From: Brevundimonas sp. UBA5713
GTDB lineage: Bacteria; Pseudomonadota; Alphaproteobacteria; Caulobacterales; Caulobacteraceae
NCBI RefSeq assembly: GCF_002419815.1
Contig: NZ_DIGV01000025.1
Span: forward strand, 1 to 10,421
DNA: 10,421 nucleotides
Reading direction: 5' to 3'
Below, one piece after another: positions 1 to 6,473 of this stretch; the stretch's first letter is position 1; each line of letters starts with the position of its first letter. The notes below the pieces were generated by a model. It saw only the letters and a list, made by a program, of their open reading frames with translations, did not search any database and was not told the origin of the DNA. The position numbers and the translations under genes were made by a program.

Positions 1-1
1 C

Positions 2-295
2 GCGGAAAAAGCCCCGCCCATGCCCACGAGCTGGCAGGGCGTGCCGCGCAGCCAGTCGGGAGCGGCACCGGCGCGCATCGAGCCTACAGATCGGGCCATC
101 ACGGCCTCGGCCCGCGTCGAGGCGGCCCTGTCGGCAGCGGGCCCGCGCCTTCGCGCCATGCTGGAACAGGTCTGCGTGCGCGGGTCATCCCTGCAACTGG
201 CCGAGCAGGCGCTTTCCTTGCGTCGTCGTCAGGGCAAGACCGTACTGAAGCAGGGCCTACAAGCCCTCGCCGCCCATTACGGCTACGGGACATAA
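2..295 (+). CDS. DUF6456-type protein, C-terminal part (5' truncated by window edge)
   Basis: The reading frame is open from the first complete codon at base 2 to TAA at 293-295, so the gene begins upstream of the window; the in-frame ATG at 20 need not be the true start. The visible C-terminus is basic and helical, with the stretch RLRAMLEQVCVRGSSLQLAE followed by ALSLRRRQGKTVLKQGL and a final ALAAHYGYGT. This pattern (conserved Cys and Leu, then an RxGK-VLK-ALxxLAxHYG tail) is what I recall of the DUF6456 domain of alphaproteobacterial proteins, whose role is unknown; the helical Arg/Lys-rich tail would suit DNA binding, but that is inference. A 10-bp hairpin starts 16 bases after the stop. 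The family assignment is from memory and moderate; being coding is fairly sure. Confidence 0.6.
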   Translation, partial: AEKAPPMPTSWQGVPRSQSGAAPARIEPTDRAITASARVEAALSAAGPRLRAMLEQVCVRGSSLQLAEQALSLRRRQGKTVLKQGLQALAAHYGYGT

Positions 296-311
296 ATCGT
301 GACCGCAGTCT

Positions 312-350
312 GCCCGCCGCCATGCAGCCAATACCGGCGGCGGGCGCTTT
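312..350 (+). terminator. Stem-loop terminator after the DUF6456-type gene
   Basis: A perfect 10-bp GC-rich stem pairs GCCCGCCGCC (312-321) with GGCGGCGGGC (336-345) around a 14-nt loop and is followed by GCTTT. The T run is short, so termination may be partial. The ATG at 322, which would lengthen the next gene, lies inside the loop and is therefore unlikely to be a start codon. Confidence 0.6.
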
Positions 351-384
351 AGGAGACCTTGATCCTCCGTTACGGACAGATTCC

Positions 385-972
385 ATGAGCGGCGCGCATT
401 CCGACACAGACCACCTGCAAAAGCGCACCCTGCTGGCCGTGCTGGCATTGAATTTCGGGCTGTTTGTAGTGCTGGGCATCGGCGGCCTCGCGGCCAACTC
501 CAGCGCCCTATTAGCCAACGCGGTCGATAACGCCTCCGATGCTGTGGTCTATCTCCTCAGCTTTCTGGCTGTGGGCCGCGCCTTCATCTGGAAAAAGCGC
601 GCCGCGCGCACATCTGGCATCATGCTGCTGATCGTCGCCGCCATGGTGCTGGTCGATGCCGTTCGCCGCTTTATCTTTGGCAGCGATCCGGGCGGCTGGA
701 TCATGATCGTGCTGGCCCTGATCGCCGCTGTCATAAACCTGATCTGTCTGGAGCTCATCCGCCGTCAAAAGAGCGACGACGTGAACATGAGGGCCGCCGA
801 GACCTTCAGCTTCAATGACTTTGCCTCCAACGGCGGCATTCTCGTCGCGGGCGGTCTGGTCATGTGGCTGGACCAGTCCTGGCCCGATCTGGTGGTCGGC
901 ATCATCGTCGCCGCCATCGCGCTGAAGGGCGGCTTGGACATCCTGCGCTCAGTGCGTGAGACGCCGCAATAA
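385..972 (+). CDS. Short cation diffusion facilitator (CDF)-like transporter, membrane domain only
   Basis: A 195-residue integral membrane protein with about six hydrophobic segments (roughly 16-36, 40-63, 78-95, 104-123, 147-162, 168-185). This is the transmembrane half of a CDF cation/proton antiporter; the usual cytoplasmic C-terminal domain is absent, as the protein stops at RSVRETPQ. The TM2 metal site reads D48-xxx-D52 (AVDNASD), as in Zn-type CDFs. In TM5 the usual HxxxD is replaced: the aligned stretch is ETFSFNDFASNGG, keeping D145 with Asn at 144 and 149 and no histidine. Short CDFs with an ND-x-x-xN TM5 motif exist in proteobacteria, so this looks like a subfamily rather than a broken gene. 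I chose the ATG at 385 because the alternative at 322 sits in a terminator loop; a weak GGA lies 8 nt upstream. The substrate metal cannot be told from sequence. Confidence 0.78.
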   Translation: MSGAHSDTDHLQKRTLLAVLALNFGLFVVLGIGGLAANSSALLANAVDNASDAVVYLLSFLAVGRAFIWKKRAARTSGIMLLIVAAMVLVDAVRRFIFGSDPGGWIMIVLALIAAVINLICLELIRRQKSDDVNMRAAETFSFNDFASNGGILVAGGLVMWLDQSWPDLVVGIIVAAIALKGGLDILRSVRETPQ

Positions 973-990
973 CGCCCGTTCTCGCGCTCC

Positions 991-1075
991 ATCAATTTAT
1001 ACCAATCATTATATAAATAGATTGACGCCGCCTTTCGTTCATTTATGTATCGTTCGACATATAAATGACAGGAGG
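991..1075 (+). promoter_or_regulatory. bdcA promoter and putative TetR-type operator region
   Basis: This AT-rich stretch contrasts with the GC-rich surroundings. The 26-bp imperfect palindrome at 1041-1066 has arms ATTTATGTATCG and CGACATATAAAT, with 10 of 13 positions symmetrical, typical of a TetR-family operator. A second, looser dyad has arms ATTTATA (995-1001) and TATAAAT (1012-1018); the two centres are 47 bp apart. A possible -35 TTGACG (1022-1027) with a weak -10 TATGTA (1044-1049, 16-bp spacing) would put the -10 inside the operator, so a bound repressor would block transcription. AGGAGG at 1070-1075 is a strong ribosome binding site 5 nt before the GTG start. The palindrome is seen directly; the promoter boxes and regulator type are inferred. 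Confidence 0.6.
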
Positions 1076-1080
1076 CCCGC

Positions 1081-1794
1081 GTGGCCACATTCGAAAACAA
1101 GTCAGTACTGGTTCTGGGCGGCAGTCGGGGCATCGGCGCGGCCATTGTGCGACGCTTCGCCAAAGATGGTGCCAAGGTGGTCTTCACCTATTCCGGCTCA
1201 CCCGACGCGGCCCGCCAACTGGCGACGGACACAGGCACCACCGCCGTGCAGACGGACAGCGCCGACCGCGACGCCGTCATCGCCCGCGTTCGTGACAGCG
1301 GCCCGCTGGATATTCTGGTGGTGAATGCCGGTATTGGCGTGTTTGGCGACGCGCTGGACCTCGACCCCGACGATGTGGACCGCCTGCTGGCTATCAATGT
1401 CCACGCGCCCTACCACGCCTCGGTCGAGGCCGCCCGCCAGATGCCTTCGGGGGGCCGCATCATTGTCATCGGCTCGGTCAACGGCGACCGCATGCCTGTG
1501 GCCGGTATGGCGGCCTATGCCCTGTCCAAATCCGCCCTGCAGGGCATGGCCCGTGGTCTGGCGCGGGACTTTGGGCCGCGCGGCATCACCATCAATGTGG
1601 TCCAGCCCGGCCCCGTCGACACCGACGCCAATCCGGCTGACGGCCCGATGAAGGATGTGCTGCACAGCTTCATGGCTATCAAACGTCATGGCCGCGCCGA
1701 TGAGGTCGCCGCCATGGTCGCCTATCTGGCCGGACCGGACACCGACTTTGTCACCGGTGCCATGCACACTATCGACGGGGCCTTCGGTGCCTGA
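1081..1794 (+). CDS. bdcA: BdcA-like SDR oxidoreductase (c-di-GMP-binding biofilm dispersal protein)
   Basis: A 237-residue classical short-chain dehydrogenase/reductase, the same length as E. coli BdcA and, from memory, close to it along the whole chain (for example NAGIGVFG, HAPYHASVEAARQMP, IGSVNGDRMPVAGMAAY and the C-terminal GAMHTIDGAFGA). The cofactor loop GGSRGIG is at 13-19, NAG at 82-84 and the catalytic Ser132-Tyr146-Lys150. In E. coli, BdcA is reported to bind cyclic di-GMP and promote biofilm dispersal, and to act as an NADPH-dependent reductase of unsettled substrate; E50 was implicated in c-di-GMP handling, and here residue 50 is Asp. Translation starts at GTG 1081 behind AGGAGG. 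The bdcR repressor gene that accompanies bdcA in E. coli is not next to it here, but an operator-like palindrome is. It is the strongest functional match on the left side of the window. Confidence 0.85.
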   Translation: MATFENKSVLVLGGSRGIGAAIVRRFAKDGAKVVFTYSGSPDAARQLATDTGTTAVQTDSADRDAVIARVRDSGPLDILVVNAGIGVFGDALDLDPDDVDRLLAINVHAPYHASVEAARQMPSGGRIIVIGSVNGDRMPVAGMAAYALSKSALQGMARGLARDFGPRGITINVVQPGPVDTDANPADGPMKDVLHSFMAIKRHGRADEVAAMVAYLAGPDTDFVTGAMHTIDGAFGA

Positions 1795-1801
1795 TCGCTT
1801 T

Positions 1802-1830
1802 CGTCAGGGAGGGGTCAGATCCTCCTGACG
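1802..1830. other. Stem-loop 1 in the convergent intergenic region
   Basis: CGTCAGGGAGG (1802-1812) pairs with CCTCCTGACG (1821-1830) with one bulged G, starting 7 bases after the bdcA stop. There is no T run, so alone it is not a classical intrinsic terminator; it may protect the mRNA 3' end or contribute to termination. Confidence 0.55.
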
Positions 1831-1835
1831 GCTAT

Positions 1836-1865
1836 CCCGCGTCCGATCCTCCCGACAGACGCGGG
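1836..1865. other. Stem-loop 2 in the convergent intergenic region
   Basis: An uninterrupted 8-bp stem, CCCGCGTC (1836-1843) with GACGCGGG (1858-1865), encloses a 14-nt loop. No T run follows on either strand. Confidence 0.5.
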
Positions 1866-1870
1866 GCCTC

Positions 1871-1910
1871 AGCCGGTTTCGGTGCCACCGGAACCGGCTG
1901 TCTTTCGTGT
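1871..1910 (+). terminator. Strong stem-loop, likely bdcA terminator
   Basis: A 13-bp stem pairs 1871-1883 with 1887-1899 (outer arms AGCCGGTT and AACCGGCT, inner CGGT and ACCG, one T-G wobble) around a 3-nt loop. GTCTTTCGTG follows on the plus strand, a short T-rich tail. It lies between converging genes and may also act on the minus-strand lipoprotein transcript, though that side has no T tail. Confidence 0.65.
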
Positions 1911-1930
1911 GCCCTGTCGGTCCTTTGGGA

Positions 1931-2479
1931 TCAGCCGATAACGGCCAACAGCTGTTCGGTCAGCGGCTTTTCACCGTCGCGCAGCACGTCCTTGACCTTC
2001 CAGCGGCCGCCTTCCTTTTCCAGCACCAGCGTCTGGGCCTTGGGCGTGCCGTCCACGGTGAAGGCCACGGCGGCATCGGCGAAATTGGTTTCCTTGGGCG
2101 TGATCTGAACCGAGGTCAGCACCACCTCGCCGCCATTGCAGTCACAGATGGGGTCGTTCTTCAGATAGCGCGGCGTGCCTTTTTCCTGCGCGTTCTTGTT
2201 GTCGTACAGGATCATCGCATTCAGGCTGCGCTGGATCAGATAGTCGCGGCCCGGCGTGACCGGCTCGGTCGGCGGATTTTTATAGACGTCATAAAGGGCG
2301 CGCACGAACTGTTCCGGCGTGCCTAGCGCAGCCTCATAGGCCCCTTCGCGCCCGACCTTTTGCGGAGCGGCAGCGGCGCTGTCAGCGGCAGCGCCCGTCG
2401 CCGGTTCCTGCGAACAGGCCATGACACCGGCCCCCAGCGCCAGCACGGCCAGCGCGCCCATGATTTTTCCAGCCTTCAT
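1931..2479 (-). CDS. Putative lipoprotein, DUF3828-like
   Basis: A 182-residue exported protein. The N-terminus has a basic start (MKAGK), a hydrophobic core and a lipobox ending in VMAC, with the lipidated cysteine at 22, followed by an Ala-rich linker (25-40). The folded part runs from about 53 to the end: a helix with PEQFVRALYDVYKNP, a segment with DYLIQRSLNAMI, a Cys pair in DPICDC (112 and 114), then strands ending in GGRWKVKDVLRDG. The layout (F-x-x-x-LYxxY helix, DPxxD loop, RWKVxDV strand) resembles DUF3828, a family of unknown function; the match is from memory. GGAG lies 8 nt before the ATG, supporting the start. It is divergent from ileS and convergent with bdcA, so probably monocistronic. 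Outer-membrane anchoring is inferred, since residue 2 after the cysteine is Gln, not Asp. Confidence 0.75.
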   Translation of the reverse strand: MKAGKIMGALAVLALGAGVMACSQEPATGAAADSAAAAPQKVGREGAYEAALGTPEQFVRALYDVYKNPPTEPVTPGRDYLIQRSLNAMILYDNKNAQEKGTPRYLKNDPICDCNGGEVVLTSVQITPKETNFADAAVAFTVDGTPKAQTLVLEKEGGRWKVKDVLRDGEKPLTEQLLAVIG

Positions 2480-2845
2480 CTGCCCATCTCCCGCAGTGAC
2501 ATCCGCTTTGCGCCACTATGGCAAAGCCCTGCGCGGCGGCAAGGCACTTGCGGTGGCGAAGCGTGCAAACTGTGACCTGTCGGCTCTGGCCACTTTCCCC
2601 CTTGGTCTGCTACACCGCCACCATGACCTTTTGCGTGACACGCACGATTTCGATTAGCCGCCCGGCGTAGCGCTCCAAGCCTTACTCTTGGAGACTGGGG
2701 CGACACCGCCCCGCGCGCGCCGGGATCGATTTCTCACCGCCTTTGATGCCGTGTGCCTTGGGCCATGCCATCACTTCACGCTAGACTGCCACATCATTCG
2801 CATCCCTTGACGGGGTGCCGTGCGCATAGACGAAAAAGACAACCC
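2480..2845. promoter_or_regulatory. Divergent intergenic region upstream of ileS and the DUF3828-like gene
   Basis: 366 bases without a convincing gene. It must carry promoters for the minus-strand lipoprotein and for ileS. For ileS, two weak options are visible: TTGGGC (2758-2763) with TAGACT (2782-2787, 18-bp spacing), and an isolated TTGACG at 2807-2812 without a good -10. Two adjacent stem-loops lie in it: CTCCAAG (2673-2679) with CTTGGAG (2687-2693), and GGGGCG (2697-2702) with CGCCCC (2707-2712). No T-box specifier structure, tRNA or recognisable RNA family was seen. Confidence 0.4.
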
Positions 2846-5803
2846 ATGTCCGACGCCGACAACACCGCTTCTTCTGGCCGCGATTACCGCGACACCGTCT
2901 TCCTGCCGGAAACCGATTTTCCGATGCGCGGCGGCTTGCCGAAGAAGGAGCCGGAAATCCTCGAAAAATGGGGCGACCTGTACGGCACCCTGCGCGCGCA
3001 GCGTCAGGCTGAAAAGGCTCCGCTGTACGTGCTGCACGACGGCCCGCCCTACGCCAACGGTGACATCCATATCGGCCACGCCCTGAACAAGACGCTGAAG
3101 GACTTCGTGGTCCGTTCGCGCTTCTTGATGGGCTATGACGTCGATTACGTGCCGGGCTGGGACTGCCACGGCCTGCCGATCGAATGGAAGATCGAGGAAG
3201 AATACCGCAAGAAGGGCCGCCGCAAGGACGAGGTCTCGAAAGAAGAGTTCCGCACCGCCTGCCGTGAATATGCAGGCAAATTCATCGACCTGCAGCGCGA
3301 CCAGTTCCTGCGCCTCGGCATCACCGGTGATTTCGCCAACCGCTACGCCACGATGGACTTTGCCTCCGAAGCCGCCATCGTGAAGGAATTCCACCGCTTC
3401 AAGAACTCGGGCCAGCTGTATCGCGGCTCCAAGCCGGTGATGTGGTCGCCGGTCGAGCGCACCGCTCTGGCCGACGCCGAGGTCGAGTACCATGACCACG
3501 TGTCGCCGACGATCTGGGTCAAGTTCCCTGTGGTGGGCATGTCTGACAGCCATCCGGACGACCTGCTGGCCTTCCGCAACCAGACGCCTTCAGTGGTGAT
3601 CTGGACCACCACCCCGTGGACCATCCCTGCCAACCGCGCCATCTCCTATGGCCCCGAGATCAAGTACGGCCTGTACGAAGTCACGGCCATGGAAGAAGGT
3701 CTCGAGTTCGAGCCGTGGGCCAAGGCGGGCGACCGCTTCATCATCGCCGACAAACTGGCCGAAGACGTTCTGAAGGCGGCCAAGGCGGCTTCGTTCACCC
3801 GCATCTACGACATCGACCCGTCGGGTCTGGAATGCGCCCACCCGCTGGCCGAGCTGGACTCGGGCTATGGCTATTCCGTGCCGCTGCTCGCGGGCGACCA
3901 CGTGACCGACGATGCCGGTACCGGCTTTGTCCACACGGCCCCCGGCCACGGCGCTGACGACTATGCTGTCTGGCTGGCCCACGGCCATCGCGATGTGCCG
4001 GACACGGTCGATCCGGACGGTGCCTATTATCCGCACGTGCCGCTGTTTGCTGGCCTGAAGGTTCTGGAAACCGAAGGCAAGAAGACCGGCAAGTTCGGCC
4101 CCGCCAACGGCGCGGTGATGGAAAAGCTGATCGAGGCGGGCAATCTTCTGGCGCGTGGCCGCGTCGAGCACTCCTACCCGCACTCGTGGCGTTCCAAGGC
4201 CCCGATCATCTTCCGCAACACGCCCCAGTGGTTCATCCGCATGGACGAGGAGCTGGCGGACGGTAACACCCTGCGTGACCGCGCCCTGACCGCCATCGAC
4301 AACACCGCCTTCCATCCGGCCGGCGGCAAGAACCGCATCCGTTCGATGGTCGAGGGCCGCCCTGACTGGCTGATCAGCCGTCAGCGCGCATGGGGCACGC
4401 CGCTGGCCATGTATGTCGACAAGACGACCGGCCAGCCGCTGAACGATCCGGAAGTCGATGCCCGCATCGTCGCCGCTGTCGCGGAAGGCGGCGCGGACGT
4501 GTGGTTCACCGCGCCGGACGAACAGTTTCTCGGCAACCACAATCCGGCCCAGTACGAGAAGATCACCGACATCCTCGATGTCTGGTTCGATTCCGGCTCG
4601 ACCCACGCCTTCACCATCGATCCGCGCACAGCCGAAAGCGGCTATACGGGCAATCGTCCGTCGCACTGGCCGGCTGACCTGTACCTCGAAGGGTCGGACC
4701 AACACCGTGGCTGGTTCCAGTCCTCGCTGCTGGAAGGCTGTGGCTCGCGCGGTCGCGCCCCGTTCAATGCGGTCTTGACCCACGGCTTCACCCTCGACGA
4801 GAAGGGTGAGAAGATGTCGAAGTCCAAGGGCAACACCGTTGACCCTGCGACCGTCATCAAGGAATCCGGCGCCGACATCCTGCGTCTGTGGGTGGCGATG
4901 GTCGACTATTCCGAAGACCAGCGCATCGGCAAACAAATCCTGCAAACCACAGTCGATGCCTATCGCAAGCTGCGCAACACCGTCCGCTATCTGCTGGGCG
5001 CGCTGAAGGGCTTCGACGAGGCTGAACGCATCACCGACTACAGCCAGTTCCCGCCGCTGGAGCAGTTCATCCTGCACCGCCTGTGGGAGTTGGACGCGCA
5101 GGTAAAGACCGCGTTCGAGGAATATCGCTTCCAGGACGTCGTGCGTCCTGTGATCGAGTTCTGCACGGGCGACCTGTCGTCGCTGTATTTCGACGTGCGC
5201 AAGGACAGCCTGTACTGCGACCGCCCCGACAGCCTGAAACGCCGCGCCGTCCGCACCGTCATGGACGAGGTGTTCAACCGTCTGACTGCATGGCTGTCGC
5301 CGATCACCCCGTTTACCATGGACGAAGCGTGGTCCAGCCGCTTCCCCGAGGCCGAAGCCGGTGCCAACTCGGCCCGCGTTCTGCCGCAGGCTCCGGCCGA
5401 ATGGGAAAACGCGACAGAGCTACAACGGTGGCGCAATATTGAGCGTATTCTAGAAGTGGTAAACGACGCTCTAGAAACGGCGCGCCGAGACAAACTCATT
5501 GGTAGCGCTTTGGACGCATGGCCAACGGTTCGTTTGGCCCCAATGATGAATGACCTTTTTAAAGGAACCTTGGCTGACGGAACCAATGTGTCGCCAGTAG
5601 ACCCTTCTGAGGTGTTTCGCACATCGGGCGCTGATATCGAAATAGTCGATGGGCCGATTAGCGTTGAAATTAGGACTGCCGATTATCCGAAATGCGCCCG
5701 TTCGTGGCGCAGGGTTCCGGATGTGGGTTCGGATGCCGACTATCCGGACCTGTCGGCCCGCGATGCCGACACCGTCCGTTATCTGGACAGCCTCAAAGGC
5801 TAA
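2846..5803 (+). CDS. ileS: Isoleucyl-tRNA synthetase
   Basis: A 985-residue class I aminoacyl-tRNA synthetase that charges tRNA-Ile in the cytoplasm. The Rossmann-fold signature HIGH is at 75-78 (in PPYANGDIHIGH) and KMSKS at 656-660. The CP1 editing domain that hydrolyses Val-tRNA-Ile shows TTTPWT at 254-259 and HTAPGHGADD at 363-372. DVWFDSGS at 578-585 is also typical. The C-terminal zinc motif is degenerate: CARSW and DLSARD keep only the first of the four cysteines found in E. coli, which I recall as usual in alphaproteobacteria. The start is the ATG at 2846 (MSDADNTASSGRDYRDTVFL); a 31-residue upstream extension has no family likeness. The Shine-Dalgarno is weak. The 3' segment from about 5402 to 5695 has clearly lower GC and different codons than the rest, yet the frame is intact and the protein sequence looks normal. 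Confidence 0.97.
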   Translation: MSDADNTASSGRDYRDTVFLPETDFPMRGGLPKKEPEILEKWGDLYGTLRAQRQAEKAPLYVLHDGPPYANGDIHIGHALNKTLKDFVVRSRFLMGYDVDYVPGWDCHGLPIEWKIEEEYRKKGRRKDEVSKEEFRTACREYAGKFIDLQRDQFLRLGITGDFANRYATMDFASEAAIVKEFHRFKNSGQLYRGSKPVMWSPVERTALADAEVEYHDHVSPTIWVKFPVVGMSDSHPDDLLAFRNQTPSVVIWTTTPWTIPANRAISYGPEIKYGLYEVTAMEEGLEFEPWAKAGDRFIIADKLAEDVLKAAKAASFTRIYDIDPSGLECAHPLAELDSGYGYSVPLLAGDHVTDDAGTGFVHTAPGHGADDYAVWLAHGHRDVPDTVDPDGAYYPHVPLFAGLKVLETEGKKTGKFGPANGAVMEKLIEAGNLLARGRVEHSYPHSWRSKAPIIFRNTPQWFIRMDEELADGNTLRDRALTAIDNTAFHPAGGKNRIRSMVEGRPDWLISRQRAWGTPLAMYVDKTTGQPLNDPEVDARIVAAVAEGGADVWFTAPDEQFLGNHNPAQYEKITDILDVWFDSGSTHAFTIDPRTAESGYTGNRPSHWPADLYLEGSDQHRGWFQSSLLEGCGSRGRAPFNAVLTHGFTLDEKGEKMSKSKGNTVDPATVIKESGADILRLWVAMVDYSEDQRIGKQILQTTVDAYRKLRNTVRYLLGALKGFDEAERITDYSQFPPLEQFILHRLWELDAQVKTAFEEYRFQDVVRPVIEFCTGDLSSLYFDVRKDSLYCDRPDSLKRRAVRTVMDEVFNRLTAWLSPITPFTMDEAWSSRFPEAEAGANSARVLPQAPAEWENATELQRWRNIERILEVVNDALETARRDKLIGSALDAWPTVRLAPMMNDLFKGTLADGTNVSPVDPSEVFRTSGADIEIVDGPISVEIRTADYPKCARSWRRVPDVGSDADYPDLSARDADTVRYLDSLKG

Positions 5804-5808
5804 CTGAC

Positions 5809-5841
5809 AAAACGCCCCATCGGAAACGGTGGGGCGTTTTT
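5809..5841 (+). terminator. Intrinsic terminator after ileS
   Basis: AAAACGCCCCA (5809-5819) pairs with TGGGGCGTTTT (5830-5840); the stem continues through a T-G wobble and two C-G pairs to a GAAA tetraloop (5823-5826), and a run of five T ends it. It starts 6 bases after the ileS stop and separates ileS from lspA. Confidence 0.88.
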
Positions 5842-5881
5842 CGTCTTCCCCCCCGAGGCAGGTTCCTGATAGGCGAAGGGC

Positions 5882-6406
5882 ATGAAACTTTCCCGTTATG
5901 CGCTGGGCGCCTATGTGCTGGCCCTCGTCGTTATCGTTCTGGATCAAATCACCAAGGCCATGGTTCTGTCGGCCATCGACGCGCCGGTGGCCCTGATCCC
6001 CGATGGCTATCGCATTGCCGATGTTCTGCCGCCGATGTTCAACCTGACCTATGTGCTGAACACAGGCGTCAGCTTCGGCATGTTCGGGGGCGGCGAAGCC
6101 CGTTGGATTCTCAGCATTTTCTCGGTCGTTGTCGCCGTGGCTCTGGCGGTTTGGGCGCGTAAGGCCGACCGCCCGCTGCTGGCTGCCGCCATCGGTCTGG
6201 TGATCGGCGGCGCCGTGGGTAATGTCATCGATCGTATCCGCTTCGGCGGCGTGGTCGACTTCCTCGATTTCTCGGGAACCGGCGTGTTTCCGTGGATTTT
6301 CAACATTGCCGACAGCGGCATCACCGTGGGCGTTGCCCTGCTGATCCTCGATTCCTTCCTCTCGGAACGCCGTTCCAAGGTTGGCGTCGCCGTCGAAAAG
6401 TCGTAA
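5882..6406 (+). CDS. lspA: Lipoprotein signal peptidase (signal peptidase II)
   Basis: A 174-residue inner-membrane aspartic protease that removes signal peptides from prolipoproteins after diacylglyceryl transfer to the lipobox cysteine. Four hydrophobic segments are seen (about 7-28, 74-92, 99-117, 137-158). Family motifs are present: LDQITK (20-25), LNTGVSFGMF (59-68), GGAVGNVIDR (109-118), VVDFLDF and FNIADS. The catalytic aspartates are D126 (in GGVVDF) and D144 (in NIADS). Length matches the family. AGG at 5871-5873 and AAGGG at 5876-5880 precede the ATG, the second very close. It lies downstream of ileS as in many proteobacteria, but with a strong terminator between, and 67 bases upstream of a lipoprotein gene whose product it should cleave. 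Confidence 0.96.
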   Translation: MKLSRYALGAYVLALVVIVLDQITKAMVLSAIDAPVALIPDGYRIADVLPPMFNLTYVLNTGVSFGMFGGGEARWILSIFSVVVAVALAVWARKADRPLLAAAIGLVIGGAVGNVIDRIRFGGVVDFLDFSGTGVFPWIFNIADSGITVGVALLILDSFLSERRSKVGVAVEKS

Positions 6407-6473
6407 TCAACCTTCTTCCTATTCGACCCGAGCAGCGCCTTGAGGGGCGCGCCGACCGGAGCCGAGCCTGAAC

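Noticed and set aside
322..384. N-terminal extension of the CDF-like transporter from the ATG at 322
   Set aside because: The ATG lies in the loop of a 10-bp hairpin, has no ribosome binding site, and the extra 21 residues are not membrane-like or family-like.
1198..1767. A 189-codon minus-strand frame opposite bdcA
   Set aside because: Low-complexity, His/Gly/Asp-rich antisense shadow; bdcA has full-length family similarity and a strong ribosome binding site.
2480..2706. Short open frames on both strands in the ileS upstream gap
   Set aside because: They overlap each other and the promoter region, have no ribosome binding sites and show arginine/proline-rich composition typical of non-coding GC-rich DNA.
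2753..2845. N-terminal extension of IleRS by 31 residues
   Set aside because: The His/Arg-rich segment is unlike IleRS N-termini, while MSDADN...GRDYRDTVFL at 2846 matches the alphaproteobacterial pattern.
2480..2845. T-box riboswitch or tRNA gene upstream of ileS
   Set aside because: No T-box antiterminator sequence, specifier loop or T-arm GTTCGA signature was found; the 7-nt loop hairpin at 2673-2693 lacks the U33 of an anticodon loop.
3590..5077. A 495-codon open frame on the minus strand opposite ileS
   Set aside because: It is the antisense shadow of a certain gene in GC-rich DNA; the translation is His/Arg/Gly/Val-rich with no family likeness, and the plus strand carries all IleRS motifs.
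5402..5695. Mobile element inserted in ileS
   Set aside because: The low-GC segment stays in frame and encodes expected IleRS sequence, with no terminal repeats or target duplication, so it is a substitution-type mosaic rather than an insertion.
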